From contig NZ_JXMS01000013.1 in NCBI RefSeq assembly GCF_001672295.1, forward strand, positions 1-64,000: a DNA stretch of 64,000 nucleotides, written 5' to 3'. Position numbers and translations under genes: made by a program. This stretch comes from Halodesulfovibrio spirochaetisodalis. Lineage in GTDB: Bacteria; Desulfobacterota; Desulfovibrionia; Desulfovibrionales; Desulfovibrionaceae. A model generated the notes under the pieces. That model saw only the letters and a list, made by a program, of their open reading frames with translations. It was not told the DNA's origin and did not search any database. The stretch's first letter is position 1, and each line of letters opens with the position of its first letter. Positions 48,568 through 58,897 of the stretch are shown here, one piece after another.

Positions 48568-49691
48568 TGAAAGCCATTTTGGCACTTGAAGACGGCTTTG
48601 TACTTGAGGGTCGCTCATTCACCGGACCCGGTGAAACTGGCGGTGAGGTCATCTTCAACACTGGTATGACCGGATATCAGGAAATTTTGACCGACCCTTC
48701 CTACGCTGGACAGATGGTATGTATGACATACCCGCTTATCGGTAACTACGGCGTAACTGAAGAGGATATTGAGTCAGGCGGAGTTCACGCTTCAGCACTT
48801 ATCGTAAAAGAGTGCTGTAAAGTTCCTTCCAACTGGCGTTCTGTTGCTTCCTTGCCGGATTACCTCAAACGCAACGGTGTACTTGGTATTGAAGGTATTG
48901 ATACCAGAGCACTCACAAGCCATATCCGCAAGAATGGCGCAATGCGTGCAATCATTTCTACTGAAGAACTGAATGTAGAAAAGCTTGTTGAAAAAGCAAA
49001 AGCACTTCCGTCTATGGAAGGACTCAACCTTGTTAAAGACGTTGCACCAACACATGTATACCGATGGGATGGTGTTCGTCCGCAAAACGTCCGACTTGTA
49101 GACGGGGTATACAACTGGACTGGCAAAGGTCCAAAAGTTGTTGTATATGACTTTGGTATTAAATGGAATATTTTACGGTTATTGCATGAACAGGGACTTG
49201 ACTTATTAGTTGTTCCTCCGTCATTTACAGCAGAGCAGGTTACATTAACAGGTGCTGATGCCGTATTCTTATCCAACGGCCCTGGAGACCCTGCTACACT
49301 AAAAGACGAAATTGCCGAAATTACAAAGCTTTGTGACATGATGCCAGTCGGCGGTATCTGCCTTGGTCATCAGCTGCTTGGACACGCCTTGGGCGGTACA
49401 ACATCCAAACTTAAATTCGGACATCATGGCTGTAACCATCCTGTTAAAGATTTGACAACCGGGCGCATTGAGATTTCTTCGCAGAACCACGGTTTCTGTG
49501 TAGAACTGGATAGTGACGATGTTGAGATCACACACATTAACCTTAACGATGACACCGTTGAGGGCATCGCACACAAAACTAAGAAAGTTATTTCTGTGCA
49601 GCACCATCCAGAAGCTTGTCCTGGGCCTAACGACAGTCACTACTTCTTTAAACGATTCAGTGACATGGTTAAGGAAGGTCTTAACAAGTAG
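48567..49691 (+). CDS. carA: Carbamoyl-phosphate synthase small subunit
   Basis: A 374-residue glutaminase subunit supplying ammonia for carbamoyl phosphate in arginine and pyrimidine synthesis. The N-terminal carA domain reads [17 protein letters not shown]. The class I glutaminase has its nucleophile in [16 protein letters not shown] (Cys near 266) and His/Glu in [10 protein letters not shown] near 350. It overlaps kdsB by one base. carB is not next to it. Confidence 0.96.
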   Translation: MKAILALEDGFVLEGRSFTGPGETGGEVIFNTGMTGYQEILTDPSYAGQMVCMTYPLIGNYGVTEEDIESGGVHASALIVKECCKVPSNWRSVASLPDYLKRNGVLGIEGIDTRALTSHIRKNGAMRAIISTEELNVEKLVEKAKALPSMEGLNLVKDVAPTHVYRWDGVRPQNVRLVDGVYNWTGKGPKVVVYDFGIKWNILRLLHEQGLDLLVVPPSFTAEQVTLTGADAVFLSNGPGDPATLKDEIAEITKLCDMMPVGGICLGHQLLGHALGGTTSKLKFGHHGCNHPVKDLTTGRIEISSQNHGFCVELDSDDVEITHINLNDDTVEGIAHKTKKVISVQHHPEACPGPNDSHYFFKRFSDMVKEGLNK

Positions 49692-49720
49692 CTTCTTTAT
49701 GCTTCCCGAAGGGGGTTTGA

Positions 49721-50521
49721 ATGTCTGCTGAACTGACTAAAGCTCGTTCCCAGCTAAGCAACGTTCGCACGTACTTAAAGCAAGATAAGGTTCAAATGGC
49801 AGCACAGGCGCTGCACGACGGCCTTATCGCATACTTAAAGCACCCGCTTATGAAAGCCGAAAGGCAGGAGTTTGTGCGACTGCTTGAAGACAGTACTATG
49901 TACTTGTCTGCTGTACCCAAGCTGAAAGAGATTTTCCCGATTGTTCTTACCTATAAAGAAGGAAAAGAGCGCGAATTACTGGAAACAGTTAAGGAACTTC
50001 TCGTTGAGCTTCAGAAAAGTGTTACTGACGAAGCTCAGCAAATGCTTGAAGCACTGGAAAGACAAAAGCAGGCAGAACTGGAAAAGGGACAAGCGTTTCT
50101 AGACTCTGGTCAACACCAAAGCGCTGTTGCTGTTTTTAACTCTTTGCTCAACAGATTTTCTGAGGATGCAGAGCTTAAAAGCGATATTGCTGAACGGTAC
50201 ATCCGTGCAGGGTTATACCATGAGGCCTATGAAAGACTTGCTGAAGCAATTGATCTTTCACCGGAAAATATCCGCTACTACAACAGCATCGGTATGGCAC
50301 TGCGCAAACTCGGCAAATTCAAAGTTGCTGAAAAGTACTTTGCAAAAGCTGTACGCGTAGCAGGCAAGGATCCGCACTTATTCTTTAACCTCGGTCGCGT
50401 ATATGTAGACTGGGAAAAATGGGATAAATGTGCAAAATCCGCTCTCATGGCGCTTAAGCTTGATCCGGAATTCAAAGAAGCTGAAAAAATGCTCGCCTTT
50501 GCCAAAAAACGCCTTGCATAA
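49721..50521 (+). CDS. Tetratricopeptide repeat protein
   Basis: A 266-residue soluble protein. The first half is helical and charged (KQAELEKGQAFLDSG). Residues about 130-260 carry three or more TPR-type repeats (QSAVAVFNSLLNRF, HEAYERLAEAIDLSPENIRYYNSIGMALRKLGKFKVAEKYF is split over two repeats, LFFNLGRVYVDWEKWDKC). It probably holds protein partners together; these are unknown. The GGGGG site and 29-bp gap suggest it is the third gene of the kdsB-carA unit. Confidence 0.85.
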   Translation: MSAELTKARSQLSNVRTYLKQDKVQMAAQALHDGLIAYLKHPLMKAERQEFVRLLEDSTMYLSAVPKLKEIFPIVLTYKEGKERELLETVKELLVELQKSVTDEAQQMLEALERQKQAELEKGQAFLDSGQHQSAVAVFNSLLNRFSEDAELKSDIAERYIRAGLYHEAYERLAEAIDLSPENIRYYNSIGMALRKLGKFKVAEKYFAKAVRVAGKDPHLFFNLGRVYVDWEKWDKCAKSALMALKLDPEFKEAEKMLAFAKKRLA

Positions 50522-50569
50522 CCCCTTCTGCAGGGAGAGCTAACGCTCACCTGTGCACGCAAAAAATCT

Positions 50570-50603
50570 AGAGCAGATGGAAATTTTCCATCTGCTCTTT
50601 TTT
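50570..50603 (+). terminator. Terminator after the kdsB-carA-TPR unit
   Basis: Perfect 14-base arms AGAGCAGATGGAAA followed by six T. Confidence 0.92.
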
Positions 50604-50704
50604 ATGCTTCTCACTACAGTTCCTACACATTTCTTTTATTGACTTTTCACCAAATATAGAAAAAAACTTGCACGAAAAAAGTTTGAAGTTCTAATTATTT
50701 TTAT

Positions 50705-50722
50705 TTGTGCAATAAAACACAA
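50705..50722. promoter_or_regulatory. Rex/HcpR-like operator TTGTG-N8-CACAA
   Basis: TTGTGCAATAAAACACAA fits the outer halves of Rex or HcpR sites. It lies 274 bp upstream of the TauE gene in the AT-rich 474-bp gap 50522-50995. The inner bases differ from the consensus of either regulator. Confidence 0.35.
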
Positions 50723-50995
50723 AGTTGCACTAAAAATAATACTTCTTCATAACTTCAACCCGATATTCTCTAAAAAGCACGTGAAAAAAAGCTCTATCTC
50801 ACTGTTTTTTTCGTTCTACTTCAACGCTACACGTCAATAAAAAAATGTAGCAAAGTGACAAAAAACTTGAATATCAGATGCTTACTCAAGCAACTCTCTC
50901 ACTATGAGGTGATTGACATATTTTTCACATTCTTTTAACCCAAAAGTACGGAACAACTTTTGATTAGAGGTCAACGTAAGTTATGCGAGGAAAAA

Positions 50996-51988
50996 ATGCT
51001 TAAAAACGTTACTAGATTTTTTACGATGCTATCCCTTTGGGTTAGCGCAGTAGTATTTGCATCCCCGATGGGTGCTTTTGCTACAGAAGCTGCTGCTACC
51101 GGCGCTGCCGCCGGCGGCGGTGCGGGACATGCATGGTGGTTCTGGCCACTCATTTTGCTTGTTTTCTGTTTTGTACTCGGTGTGATCGCGGTTCTGGCCG
51201 GTGTTGGCGGTGGCGTACTCTACGTACCACTGGTTTCCGGTTTCTTCCCGTTCCATATCGACTTTGTTCGTGGTGCAGGCCTTATGGTTGCGCTTGCCGG
51301 TGCCCTTGCTGCGGGACCTGGTCTTTTGAAGCGTAACCTTGCAAGTCTGCGCCTTGCGCTGCCTATGGCGCTTATTGCCTCCGCCTGTGCGGTTGTGGGT
51401 GCTATGCTTGGTCTGTACCTTTCAAAGCTCGACCCACGTTATGTTCAGACAGCTCTCGGTGCTACCATTATGGGTATCTCCATACTGCTGCTCTGTTCTA
51501 AAAACTCCGAATACCCAGTGGTAACCAAGCAGGACGCTATCAGTCATGCTCTTGGTATCGAAGGTATTTATCAGGATCAGGCAACAGGTAAAGAATTTGA
51601 ATGGAAAACTCACCGCACATTTACCGGTCTTCTGCTGTTTGTCGTAATTGGCATCATGGCAGGTATGTTCGGTCTTGGTGCAGGCTGGGCAAACATTCCT
51701 GTTCTCAACCTTCTCATGGGTGCTCCACTTAAAGTATCCGTAGCAACATCCAAGTTCTTACTTTCCATCACAGATACTTCTGCTGCATGGGTATACATGA
51801 ACCAGGGTGCTGTTATTCCACTGATCGCCATTCCGTCCATTATCGGTCTGATGCTCGGCTCACTCGTAGGCGTACGCCTGCTCGCAGTGGCAAAAGCATC
51901 TTTTATCCGCTACATGGTTATTGGCGTTCTCTTCTTTGCTGGCTTCAAGGCTCTTGATAAAGGTCTTGGACTCGGTATTATGGGTTAA
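50996..51988 (+). CDS. TauE/SafE family sulfite/anion exporter
   Basis: A 330-residue membrane protein with an N-terminal hydrophobic segment (possibly a signal) and about eight helices. Two TauE/SafE halves can be seen: GVIAVLAGVGGGVLYVPLV near 65 and IMAGMFGLGAGWANIPVLN near 225, the repeated GxGGG/GxGAG motifs. It probably moves sulfite, sulfonates or similar anions out of the cell; substrate is not decided. GAGG before the ATG at 50996 decides the start. The DUF1634 partner follows 12 bp later. Confidence 0.9.
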   Translation: MLKNVTRFFTMLSLWVSAVVFASPMGAFATEAAATGAAAGGGAGHAWWFWPLILLVFCFVLGVIAVLAGVGGGVLYVPLVSGFFPFHIDFVRGAGLMVALAGALAAGPGLLKRNLASLRLALPMALIASACAVVGAMLGLYLSKLDPRYVQTALGATIMGISILLLCSKNSEYPVVTKQDAISHALGIEGIYQDQATGKEFEWKTHRTFTGLLLFVVIGIMAGMFGLGAGWANIPVLNLLMGAPLKVSVATSKFLLSITDTSAAWVYMNQGAVIPLIAIPSIIGLMLGSLVGVRLLAVAKASFIRYMVIGVLFFAGFKALDKGLGLGIMG

Positions 51989-52000
51989 GGGAGGTAAGTC

Positions 52001-52426
52001 ATGACAAAACAAACTAATACATGTGTAACTTCTCCAGAACAAATGCGCTATGCAATCATTCTGGAGCGTGGTGCTTACCTCGGTATCCTGATTATGATTG
52101 TTACCTATGCAGTATACGCACTAGGTATCCTTCCTCCGCATGTGCCTATTGAAACTGTTGTTAACAACTGGCACCTCGGAGTTCATGATTATTTACAGGC
52201 TACCAACAGCCCTACAGGCTGGGATTGGTTAGCGCTTGTTGGAACCGGTGACTTCATCAACTTCATCGGTCTTGCACTGCTGGCAGTGATGACAATCATC
52301 TGTTACGCAACGCTCATTATGCCGTACTTCCGCTGTGGTGATTACATCTACCTCGGTATTGTCTTGGCTGAAATTGCTGTTCTTACTCTTGCTGCCTCCG
52401 GTATTCTCGGAAGTGGCGGACACTAA
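52001..52426 (+). CDS. DUF1634 membrane protein (TauE/SafE partner)
   Basis: A 141-residue protein with three membrane helices (about residues 25-45, 80-105 and 115-138), fitting DUF1634. Members are typically encoded next to TauE/SafE exporters as here. GGGAGG precedes the ATG. It probably forms part of the same transport unit; no independent function is known. Confidence 0.85.
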   Translation: MTKQTNTCVTSPEQMRYAIILERGAYLGILIMIVTYAVYALGILPPHVPIETVVNNWHLGVHDYLQATNSPTGWDWLALVGTGDFINFIGLALLAVMTIICYATLIMPYFRCGDYIYLGIVLAEIAVLTLAASGILGSGGH

Positions 52427-52596
52427 CCGCGACTACGTTATAATACTGCCAAGCCTCCGATCTTACAGGCCGGAGGCTTTTCTTTTTACTACAGGCAGTT
52501 ATTTTGATTTCCCAACTTCTTTCAGCTACTGTTCAATACAATCAGCCTGACAACGAGATAATACTAACTCCCTCATCAATATTCCTTGGAGACACC

Positions 52597-53382
52597 ATGA
52601 ACATACCGATTTATCAAATTGATGCGTTTGCCAACAAAACATTCCAGGGAAACCCTGCCGCAGTTTGTCTTCTTGATTCATGGTTGCCAGAACCAACAAT
52701 GCAAAAAATTGCGGCTGAAAATGCCATAGCAGAAACAGCATTTTTAAAACCGCTTAATGACGGCTACGAAATACGATGGTTTACTCCGGAAATTGAAATA
52801 GATTTATGCGGGCATGCCACACTGGCGTCTGCTCACGTTATTGCGCGGCATATAAACCCTGCATTATCTTCAATGACGTTTTACTCTCAAAGCGGAACAT
52901 TAACCGTTACAGTGGAAGGGGAATTGCTCACCATGAATTTTCCTTCCCGACCACCTGCTCCCAGCGATATTCCACAACTCATTGTAGATGCTCTACAAAT
53001 ACAACCAACAGAAATCCTCCGCTCAAGAGATTACGTCCTTGTTTTTGAATCAGAAGAAGTCATTAAAAATATGAATCCTGACGTAGCCATGCTTAACCAG
53101 ATTAACACCGACCCCGGCGGAATCTGCGTTACTGCACCAGGAAGTGACGTTGACTTCGTCTCCCGCTTCTTCACGCCGCAGGCGCAAATATTTGAGGACC
53201 CTGTCACAGGCTCTGCGCATTGCTCCTTAATTCCTTACTGGAGTAAGCGGCTCAGTAAAAAGCACATGCGAGCAACGCAGCTGTCAGAAAGAAAGGGCGA
53301 GCTTATGTGCAAAGACTTAGGAGAACGTGTTTCGATCTCAGGAAAAGCCATCACGTATCTTCAAGGAACGATTACACTTTAA
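52597..53382 (+). CDS. PhzF family isomerase/epimerase-like protein
   Basis: A 261-residue PhzF-fold protein. It opens MNIPIYQIDAFANKTFQGNPAAV, keeps the catalytic-Glu segment AENAIAETAFL near 45, has IDLCGHATLASAHV near 70 and EDPVTGSAHCSLIPYW near 200. These are the signatures of the family; the true substrate is unknown for most members. GGAG before the ATG at 52597 decides the start over an in-frame upstream ATG. It is not part of a phenazine cluster. Confidence 0.9.
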   Translation: MNIPIYQIDAFANKTFQGNPAAVCLLDSWLPEPTMQKIAAENAIAETAFLKPLNDGYEIRWFTPEIEIDLCGHATLASAHVIARHINPALSSMTFYSQSGTLTVTVEGELLTMNFPSRPPAPSDIPQLIVDALQIQPTEILRSRDYVLVFESEEVIKNMNPDVAMLNQINTDPGGICVTAPGSDVDFVSRFFTPQAQIFEDPVTGSAHCSLIPYWSKRLSKKHMRATQLSERKGELMCKDLGERVSISGKAITYLQGTITL

Positions 53383-53411
53383 ATAAATATTCTCTGGTAT
53401 CCTTATTCAAT

Positions 53412-53444
53412 AAAAAAGGCTGATTGCGTAATGCAATCAGCCTT
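53412..53444 (-). terminator. Terminator between convergent phzF-like and yhaN-like genes
   Basis: AAGGCTGATTGC arms with a 5-nt loop; a T-run on the minus strand serves the yhaN-like gene, and it may act both ways. Confidence 0.8.
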
Positions 53445-53467
53445 CGTTGTGAACATATGCCAAGTTA

Positions 53468-56400
53468 TCATGCGCCTGCTTCAAGCACACCGTTGGTAAC
53501 GGTATACACCCCGACATCGTGAATATATTTTTCCATAAGCTTCACAGTCTGCGGGTGGCAGGTAAATAAAAATACCTGATTATGGGCAGCTAGTTCAGCA
53601 ATGGTTGCAGCAGTATTCGCTGCCCTTGCCGGATCAAAGTTCACCATAATATCATCCATAATAACCGGAAGCGGCTCATTCTGCCCTGAATGGCTCAAAA
53701 TGTGCCCAAGACGCAACGATAAGTAGAGTTGCTCCGCTGTTCCGCGACTCAGTTCCTCCGGTTCACGACGCGTACCGTCTTCAGCCAAGGCAAACACATT
53801 TTCTTCACCCAGCGGCTTGAATACACCACTGTACGCACCCTTTGTAATAGTCTTGAAGAAAGCACCTGCCTGCTTAACAACTTCAGGCTGCTGTTCCCGT
53901 TCAAAACGCTCACGGGCACGGGACAGCATATGCTCTGCAATTTTATAACGTGCCCACTCCTTAGCAAGCATAGTAGCTTCTTCTTTCAGTGCTTCCTGTT
54001 GAGTACGCTGGATGGTCTGCTCTTCAGTTGAAACAAGTTTTTCCTGCTCGACCTTAGCCTGAATAAGGCTCTGGCGCAGCGCCTCCTGCTCTTGTTCTTT
54101 TTCTTCAATGGCAGCTGCTAATTCAGCAGCTTTCACTGCAAGTTCCTGCTCACTTTGCTGACCTATGCGAGCAGCCAGAGAAGTAATATCTCCGTTTTCG
54201 CTGGCTGCTGTGAGAGAAGCTTTCAGTGCAGAAAATTCAGAAACCAGTTCCTGCTGCTGAGCATACAGAGCATGTCTGGCTCGATAAGACTCTTCATCCG
54301 CTACATTCGCTTCAAAAAAAAGAGCTTTTATATCGTTTTCCAAAGTTTCTTTCGATATTTTCAGAGATTTTGCTGAAACAATATCTTTCTGCCAAATTTC
54401 AGTAAGACTCTCAATGCTCGTCTGAAGCTGCTGCGATTCTGTTAAAATGCGTAGCAACTTGTCCTGCGTTGCGTCACGTTTTATCGTGTTATCAAAGGCA
54501 AGTTCCGGTTCAACACCAGCCGCCTTACACACGGCATCCTGTTGATCTGCAAATGCGTGTAAAATCTGTTCTGCAGCTTCTATTCTCGCTTGAACATCCG
54601 AACGTTGATGCAGCATAGCTTTAGTTTCTTTAATAAGCTGTAACGTTTCTGGAATATGTTGAATTCGCAGGGTAGAAGAAAGTCCATGAGCTTCCAGCCA
54701 TTGTGTACTTTTTGAATAAATAGCTGCCAGCTTATCCTGTGCAATACCTTCATTACGAGAAGCTTTTGCAAACTGTTCCTGAATATCTTCGTGGTACTTT
54801 TCAGCTGTATGCAGTTTATCCTGCCATGCCTCCAACGCCACTAAACCACGCTGCAAATCTTCAAATGCATCTTCTGCTTGCGCAAGACATTCATCAGTCA
54901 CTTCCGGTTGTGGAAAGATCAATGGTGCAGCAGCCATTATTTCAAGAAGGTTATTTTGAGCCTCTTGTTGCTTCTTTTTCTGCTGTCTTGTGCCCACGAC
55001 GTAAACTATGGCTGCAGCCACAGTCATACATACACCTGCGTACAGTAAATAGCTCGGAACCGGAGCAAAACTCGGTGCAGCAGCCACCACAACACCAATG
55101 AGACCCAACAGGACTGTAAGTAGTAGCGTTGTACTATTGGTTGTAGCTTGTTGTGTAAGAACCAACGGCAATCGGGAACGTACACTACGCAAAATATCTT
55201 TGGTCTGTTGCAGATCTAGTTGCTCTTCAGCCGATGCGTCTTTCAAATTCGCAAATCGATTAAGATCTGCATTCTGTTCAAGCTCATTGGCACGTTGCTC
55301 AACTGCACGTTGAGCATCATCAAGCATGCCGGAAAGGCGTGATTTTTCATTTTGCACCAGCGCAACATCGTGTCTGGCTTTCTCAGCCTGTTCTTCAAAC
55401 TCTGCGACTTCACGTCGGGTATTATCCGAAATATCGAAAGCTTGTATTTTTTCCGCATGCCAGCCAGCCCCAAGCTGCTCCAGCACTTCTTGAAAGCTAT
55501 GATTCAAGGCTTTTTCTTCAAGCTTGCGTTGTTCAAGCTCGCGTTTTTTCCCTGTCATAACAGCTTTTTCTTCACTTAATGCCCGTACCACATCCTGCCG
55601 GACAATCAGTTCAGTATTAATCTGTGCTTGTTTTGCTTCAATATCTCGGGTTGCAGCTTCAATGGTTCCAAGCAGCTGAGTAAGCTGATCACGCTTTTCT
55701 CTATAGCTTCTTTGGAGGTTATCAAACCGAACCAGCCCATCCTGCGGAAATTCCACAAGCGGTTTTACAGCTTCCAAAGCAACCTGTTTCTCTTTATATG
55801 CGGTAAAAGTAGCCCACAGCCGCATATCAGCCTTCACTGTTCCAGCTTCAATTCCCAGCCTGCGCAGCACTGAAGCACATTCTGCAATATTGTCCTCAAG
55901 CTCAGTAATCTGTTGCGAGACGGTCAAATAAGCAGAAACACTGTCTTCACCCGCAAGCAAGTCTTTGCGAAGCTGCTCAATAGATTTCAAATGTTGATTA
56001 AGAGGCTGCTTCGTCCCTTTTTTCTTGAACAAAGCCTCCCGCTTTGCAGCAAGATGCTTCATTACATCAGTATAGGAAGCACCGCCGCCATGAACGGTTC
56101 CATACAAGGCATTTCGAACAGCATCACCTGTCAGGGCGTCCTTGCTCTGTAATTCTGTTAGGGAAAAGCCATACACATTGGTATAGAGATCTCGCGAAAC
56201 ATTACCGAGCAATGCCTGTAATGCAGATTCATCCATCTGCCCGCCTTGCGCGTCAGAAATGGCTATTCGCTTAGGCTTAAAGGATCGCTCAAGACGCAGT
56301 GCACCAAACTTATGGGTATCAAGTCCCAGTACACCTGCATGATTACCGCCACGTAATGGTTCGTGGTGAGAAATCGTTTTCCCTTTTCGCGGCAACCCGA

Positions 56401-56545
56401 ACAACATGTACCGCAAAAAAGCCAGACAAGTTGATTTACCAGCCTCATTATTGCCTAGAAAAACGTTAACGCCGGAAGAAAAGCCAGAAAGCTCCTGCTC
56501 AGCAAAGATGCCGAAACCATGAATATGAAGGTCCGTAATCTTCAT
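53468..56545 (-). CDS. SbcC/Rad50-type ATPase, YhaN-like
   Basis: A 1025-residue SMC-like ATPase. Walker A is FLGNNEAGKSTCLAFLR near residue 32. Long coiled coils flank a hydrophobic pair of helices at about 468-520. The C-terminus has LSRGTAEQLYLSLRLGH (signature) and Walker B VIMDDIMVNFD near 965, matching YhaN rather than E. coli SbcC. It acts with the SbcD-like nuclease upstream; its ATG overlaps that gene by one base. The GGAGG site supports the start at 56545. Membrane-associated DNA end processing is inferred. Confidence 0.88.
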   Translation of the reverse strand: MKITDLHIHGFGIFAEQELSGFSSGVNVFLGNNEAGKSTCLAFLRYMLFGLPRKGKTISHHEPLRGGNHAGVLGLDTHKFGALRLERSFKPKRIAISDAQGGQMDESALQALLGNVSRDLYTNVYGFSLTELQSKDALTGDAVRNALYGTVHGGGASYTDVMKHLAAKREALFKKKGTKQPLNQHLKSIEQLRKDLLAGEDSVSAYLTVSQQITELEDNIAECASVLRRLGIEAGTVKADMRLWATFTAYKEKQVALEAVKPLVEFPQDGLVRFDNLQRSYREKRDQLTQLLGTIEAATRDIEAKQAQINTELIVRQDVVRALSEEKAVMTGKKRELEQRKLEEKALNHSFQEVLEQLGAGWHAEKIQAFDISDNTRREVAEFEEQAEKARHDVALVQNEKSRLSGMLDDAQRAVEQRANELEQNADLNRFANLKDASAEEQLDLQQTKDILRSVRSRLPLVLTQQATTNSTTLLLTVLLGLIGVVVAAAPSFAPVPSYLLYAGVCMTVAAAIVYVVGTRQQKKKQQEAQNNLLEIMAAAPLIFPQPEVTDECLAQAEDAFEDLQRGLVALEAWQDKLHTAEKYHEDIQEQFAKASRNEGIAQDKLAAIYSKSTQWLEAHGLSSTLRIQHIPETLQLIKETKAMLHQRSDVQARIEAAEQILHAFADQQDAVCKAAGVEPELAFDNTIKRDATQDKLLRILTESQQLQTSIESLTEIWQKDIVSAKSLKISKETLENDIKALFFEANVADEESYRARHALYAQQQELVSEFSALKASLTAASENGDITSLAARIGQQSEQELAVKAAELAAAIEEKEQEQEALRQSLIQAKVEQEKLVSTEEQTIQRTQQEALKEEATMLAKEWARYKIAEHMLSRARERFEREQQPEVVKQAGAFFKTITKGAYSGVFKPLGEENVFALAEDGTRREPEELSRGTAEQLYLSLRLGHILSHSGQNEPLPVIMDDIMVNFDPARAANTAATIAELAAHNQVFLFTCHPQTVKLMEKYIHDVGVYTVTNGVLEAGA

Positions 56546-57807
56546 TACTCTGCCTCCAATAAATCTATGCACAAGTATTGTGCTTCAGCTGCAAGCTGCT
56601 CAAGCTCTACATCAGTAAGGATGGTTAAGTTTCTTTTGACAGCAGGGGAGCCGTATAACTCACTTACAGATTCACGAAGTTCTTCAACTCCGTTTTCTCC
56701 TGTTAAGGATTCGGCAACAGTAAGCGCCTCCCCAAGCAGGTCAGGGCGGCTGCGCATCGCCTTAATATCAACATCCGGCTTACATGCCAGCTCAATATCT
56801 TTCAGCCATACAAAAGGAGAATTCTGCATTTGTCCTTCACGAATACGTTCAGTAAATTCCTGTACAGCACCATTTTTACGTAATTCTCCATCAAGCACAC
56901 TGCGTCCTTTCAGTACCAGACGGACAATAACGCCCTTACAGCTTTCCGGCAGCGTCTGCACAACTCCGTCAAGATAGTTCTCAACTGCATCCTCAAGCAT
57001 ATCAAGTTGCTCAATTGCTGAAATATCTACTGGAATAATCTTCCACTGGACTGTTCCAAGTGTATGCGAGCGTATTGTTGACTGACCATCTTCTACAGTA
57101 ACAAACAGGCATCCACGCTCACCCTGCTCATTAATATGCAGTCCTTGAATATTGCCGGAATATGCTGCAAACGGCTCCTTGCTGACGATCTGTTGCTCAT
57201 GAATATGCCCGAGTGCCCAATAATCGATACCGGATTTTGCAAAATCACCCACACTTGCCGGAGCATACTGTTCCGAAGCAGCAACGGAATCCACAGTACA
57301 ATGCAGCAAAGCAATCTGAAACACATCGTCTTCAGTACGCTTATACTGTCTGGCTAATTTCCTGCGTTCATTGTGCTTTCCGTGGCTTATGCCGTGCACG
57401 ACTGCAACTAGCTCCCCGTCGCTGTTCTCAACGCGAACCTGTTCAACACCTTCGGTTCCAAAAATATGAACATTTTCAGGAAAGCTAAACGACTTCTCGC
57501 TCTCTACTAACGGATCATGGTTACCATGAACAATAAAGACTCGTACGCCTGCTTCATCCATACGCTTGCAGGCATCCAGTAAAGCAAAACGTGCCTTAAG
57601 GCTCTGGTCTTCCTGATTGTAAATATCACCAGCCAGCACAACAAATAGAGGACGTTCCTTGCAAGCAAGTTGCGTCAAACGTTCGAGAGCTTCAAAGGTA
57701 GCGGAGCGCAATACTCCAGCCACCTGCGAAGAAACATGAGCAACTCCTTTAAAAGCTGCATCCAAATGCAAGTCAGCTGCGTGGATAAAAGAAAATGTCG
57801 GTTTCAT
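56545..57807 (-). CDS. SbcD/YhaO-like metallophosphoesterase (DNA exonuclease)
   Basis: A 420-residue Mre11-type phosphoesterase. SFIHAADLHLDAAF gives the first metal ligands, VLAGDIYNQED near 55 and VHGNHDPLVES near 95 the next, and WALGHIHEQQI near 205 the last. The C-terminal ~200 residues are the capping part that meets the YhaN-like ATPase. Together they would be a double-strand-break-end nuclease. No clear ribosome site precedes the ATG. Confidence 0.9.
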   Translation of the reverse strand: MKPTFSFIHAADLHLDAAFKGVAHVSSQVAGVLRSATFEALERLTQLACKERPLFVVLAGDIYNQEDQSLKARFALLDACKRMDEAGVRVFIVHGNHDPLVESEKSFSFPENVHIFGTEGVEQVRVENSDGELVAVVHGISHGKHNERRKLARQYKRTEDDVFQIALLHCTVDSVAASEQYAPASVGDFAKSGIDYWALGHIHEQQIVSKEPFAAYSGNIQGLHINEQGERGCLFVTVEDGQSTIRSHTLGTVQWKIIPVDISAIEQLDMLEDAVENYLDGVVQTLPESCKGVIVRLVLKGRSVLDGELRKNGAVQEFTERIREGQMQNSPFVWLKDIELACKPDVDIKAMRSRPDLLGEALTVAESLTGENGVEELRESVSELYGSPAVKRNLTILTDVELEQLAAEAQYLCIDLLEAE

Positions 57808-57979
57808 GGATTACGCATAGCCTTTTCTGATCTGCGGCAGAATGCCTCGGTGACTTGGAAATATCTAAAACACCTGTCTGCAAGATCAGCACGGTTTTTA
57901 TTTTCTCATACGGCGTTCAGGCCGTCACAGTAATAACTCGGTAAGCACAGGGAAAAAATACTTACCCTATATTTTTACC

Positions 57980-58897
57980 CTAGTAGACGTTGGTCAGAAG
58001 CTGCTGGTCCACATCAAAAGGGCGCTTCCATGTTGGAAGGCAAATAAATTTTTCAGCAGGCAACACAACGCGCCATGCGTGCAGCAGCATTCCTTGTGGA
58101 TTAAGGGAACCGTTGTACTTGATATCACCAACAATTGGATGACCTCGGCTGGAAAGCTGAACACGAATCTGATGTGTGCGACCTGTTTGCAATGAAATAT
58201 GCAACAGCGATTTCTTGTTCGTTCTCAGCAACGACGTGACCAAACAAAGCGATTCCTTTCCTTCACCAGTTTCTACGCGTTCTTTGCCGTCCCTTTGAGA
58301 TTGCTTACTCAGCAGGTCATGCAGTTCCACTTCTTCTGAGTGTTCCCAGCGCCCTTCAACCCATGCCAGATAATGCTTACCTATGGCATGTTCGTTTCGA
58401 AAAAGGTCATGCAACTCCTGCAGGCGGGTATAACTTGTCGCAACAAGCAGTAACCCCGAAGTATTTTTATCCAGCCTGTGAGCAGGAGTAGGGCAGAAAG
58501 GTGCATCTGCATATTTTTGTTTTAATCTCGTTGTTACAGCATCTGTGTGCCCTGTACCGGGTTGAACCGGCAGACCTGCAGGCTTGTTCAGAACAAGCAA
58601 CCCGTCAGCTTCTCCCACAATATCCAGTTCAATCTTTTGCATGACTGACTGAATGCCGGACTGCTTCTCAGAAGCACCTTCTGTATCAACAGTATATGGA
58701 GGGATACGCACAACATCATCCTGCTCAAGGCGGACAAAGGGCTTCACCCGTCCTTTATTCACCCGCACCTGTCCGGTGCGTATCCAGCGCATGATTGCAC
58801 TCTTGGGTACATCCTTATCAACTCTGCGCTGCAAAAACTGCAAAACCTTCTGTCCGGCTTCTTCCGGCGTTACTGTAACAAACTCAACCTGTCCCAT
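57980..58897 (-). CDS. RluA family pseudouridine synthase
   Basis: A 305-residue RNA-modifying enzyme that converts uridine to pseudouridine in rRNA (or tRNA). An S4-like RNA-binding part lies at about residues 15-75 (SAIMRWIRTGQVRVN). The catalytic Asp is in AHRLDKNTSGLL near 143, and TGRTHQIRVQLSSRGHPIVGD near 245 is the conserved late motif. Layout matches RluC/RluD; which position it modifies is not evident. A GGGACGG site precedes the ATG. It is the last gene before the candidate origin. Confidence 0.92.
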   Translation of the reverse strand: MGQVEFVTVTPEEAGQKVLQFLQRRVDKDVPKSAIMRWIRTGQVRVNKGRVKPFVRLEQDDVVRIPPYTVDTEGASEKQSGIQSVMQKIELDIVGEADGLLVLNKPAGLPVQPGTGHTDAVTTRLKQKYADAPFCPTPAHRLDKNTSGLLLVATSYTRLQELHDLFRNEHAIGKHYLAWVEGRWEHSEEVELHDLLSKQSQRDGKERVETGEGKESLCLVTSLLRTNKKSLLHISLQTGRTHQIRVQLSSRGHPIVGDIKYNGSLNPQGMLLHAWRVVLPAEKFICLPTWKRPFDVDQQLLTNVY

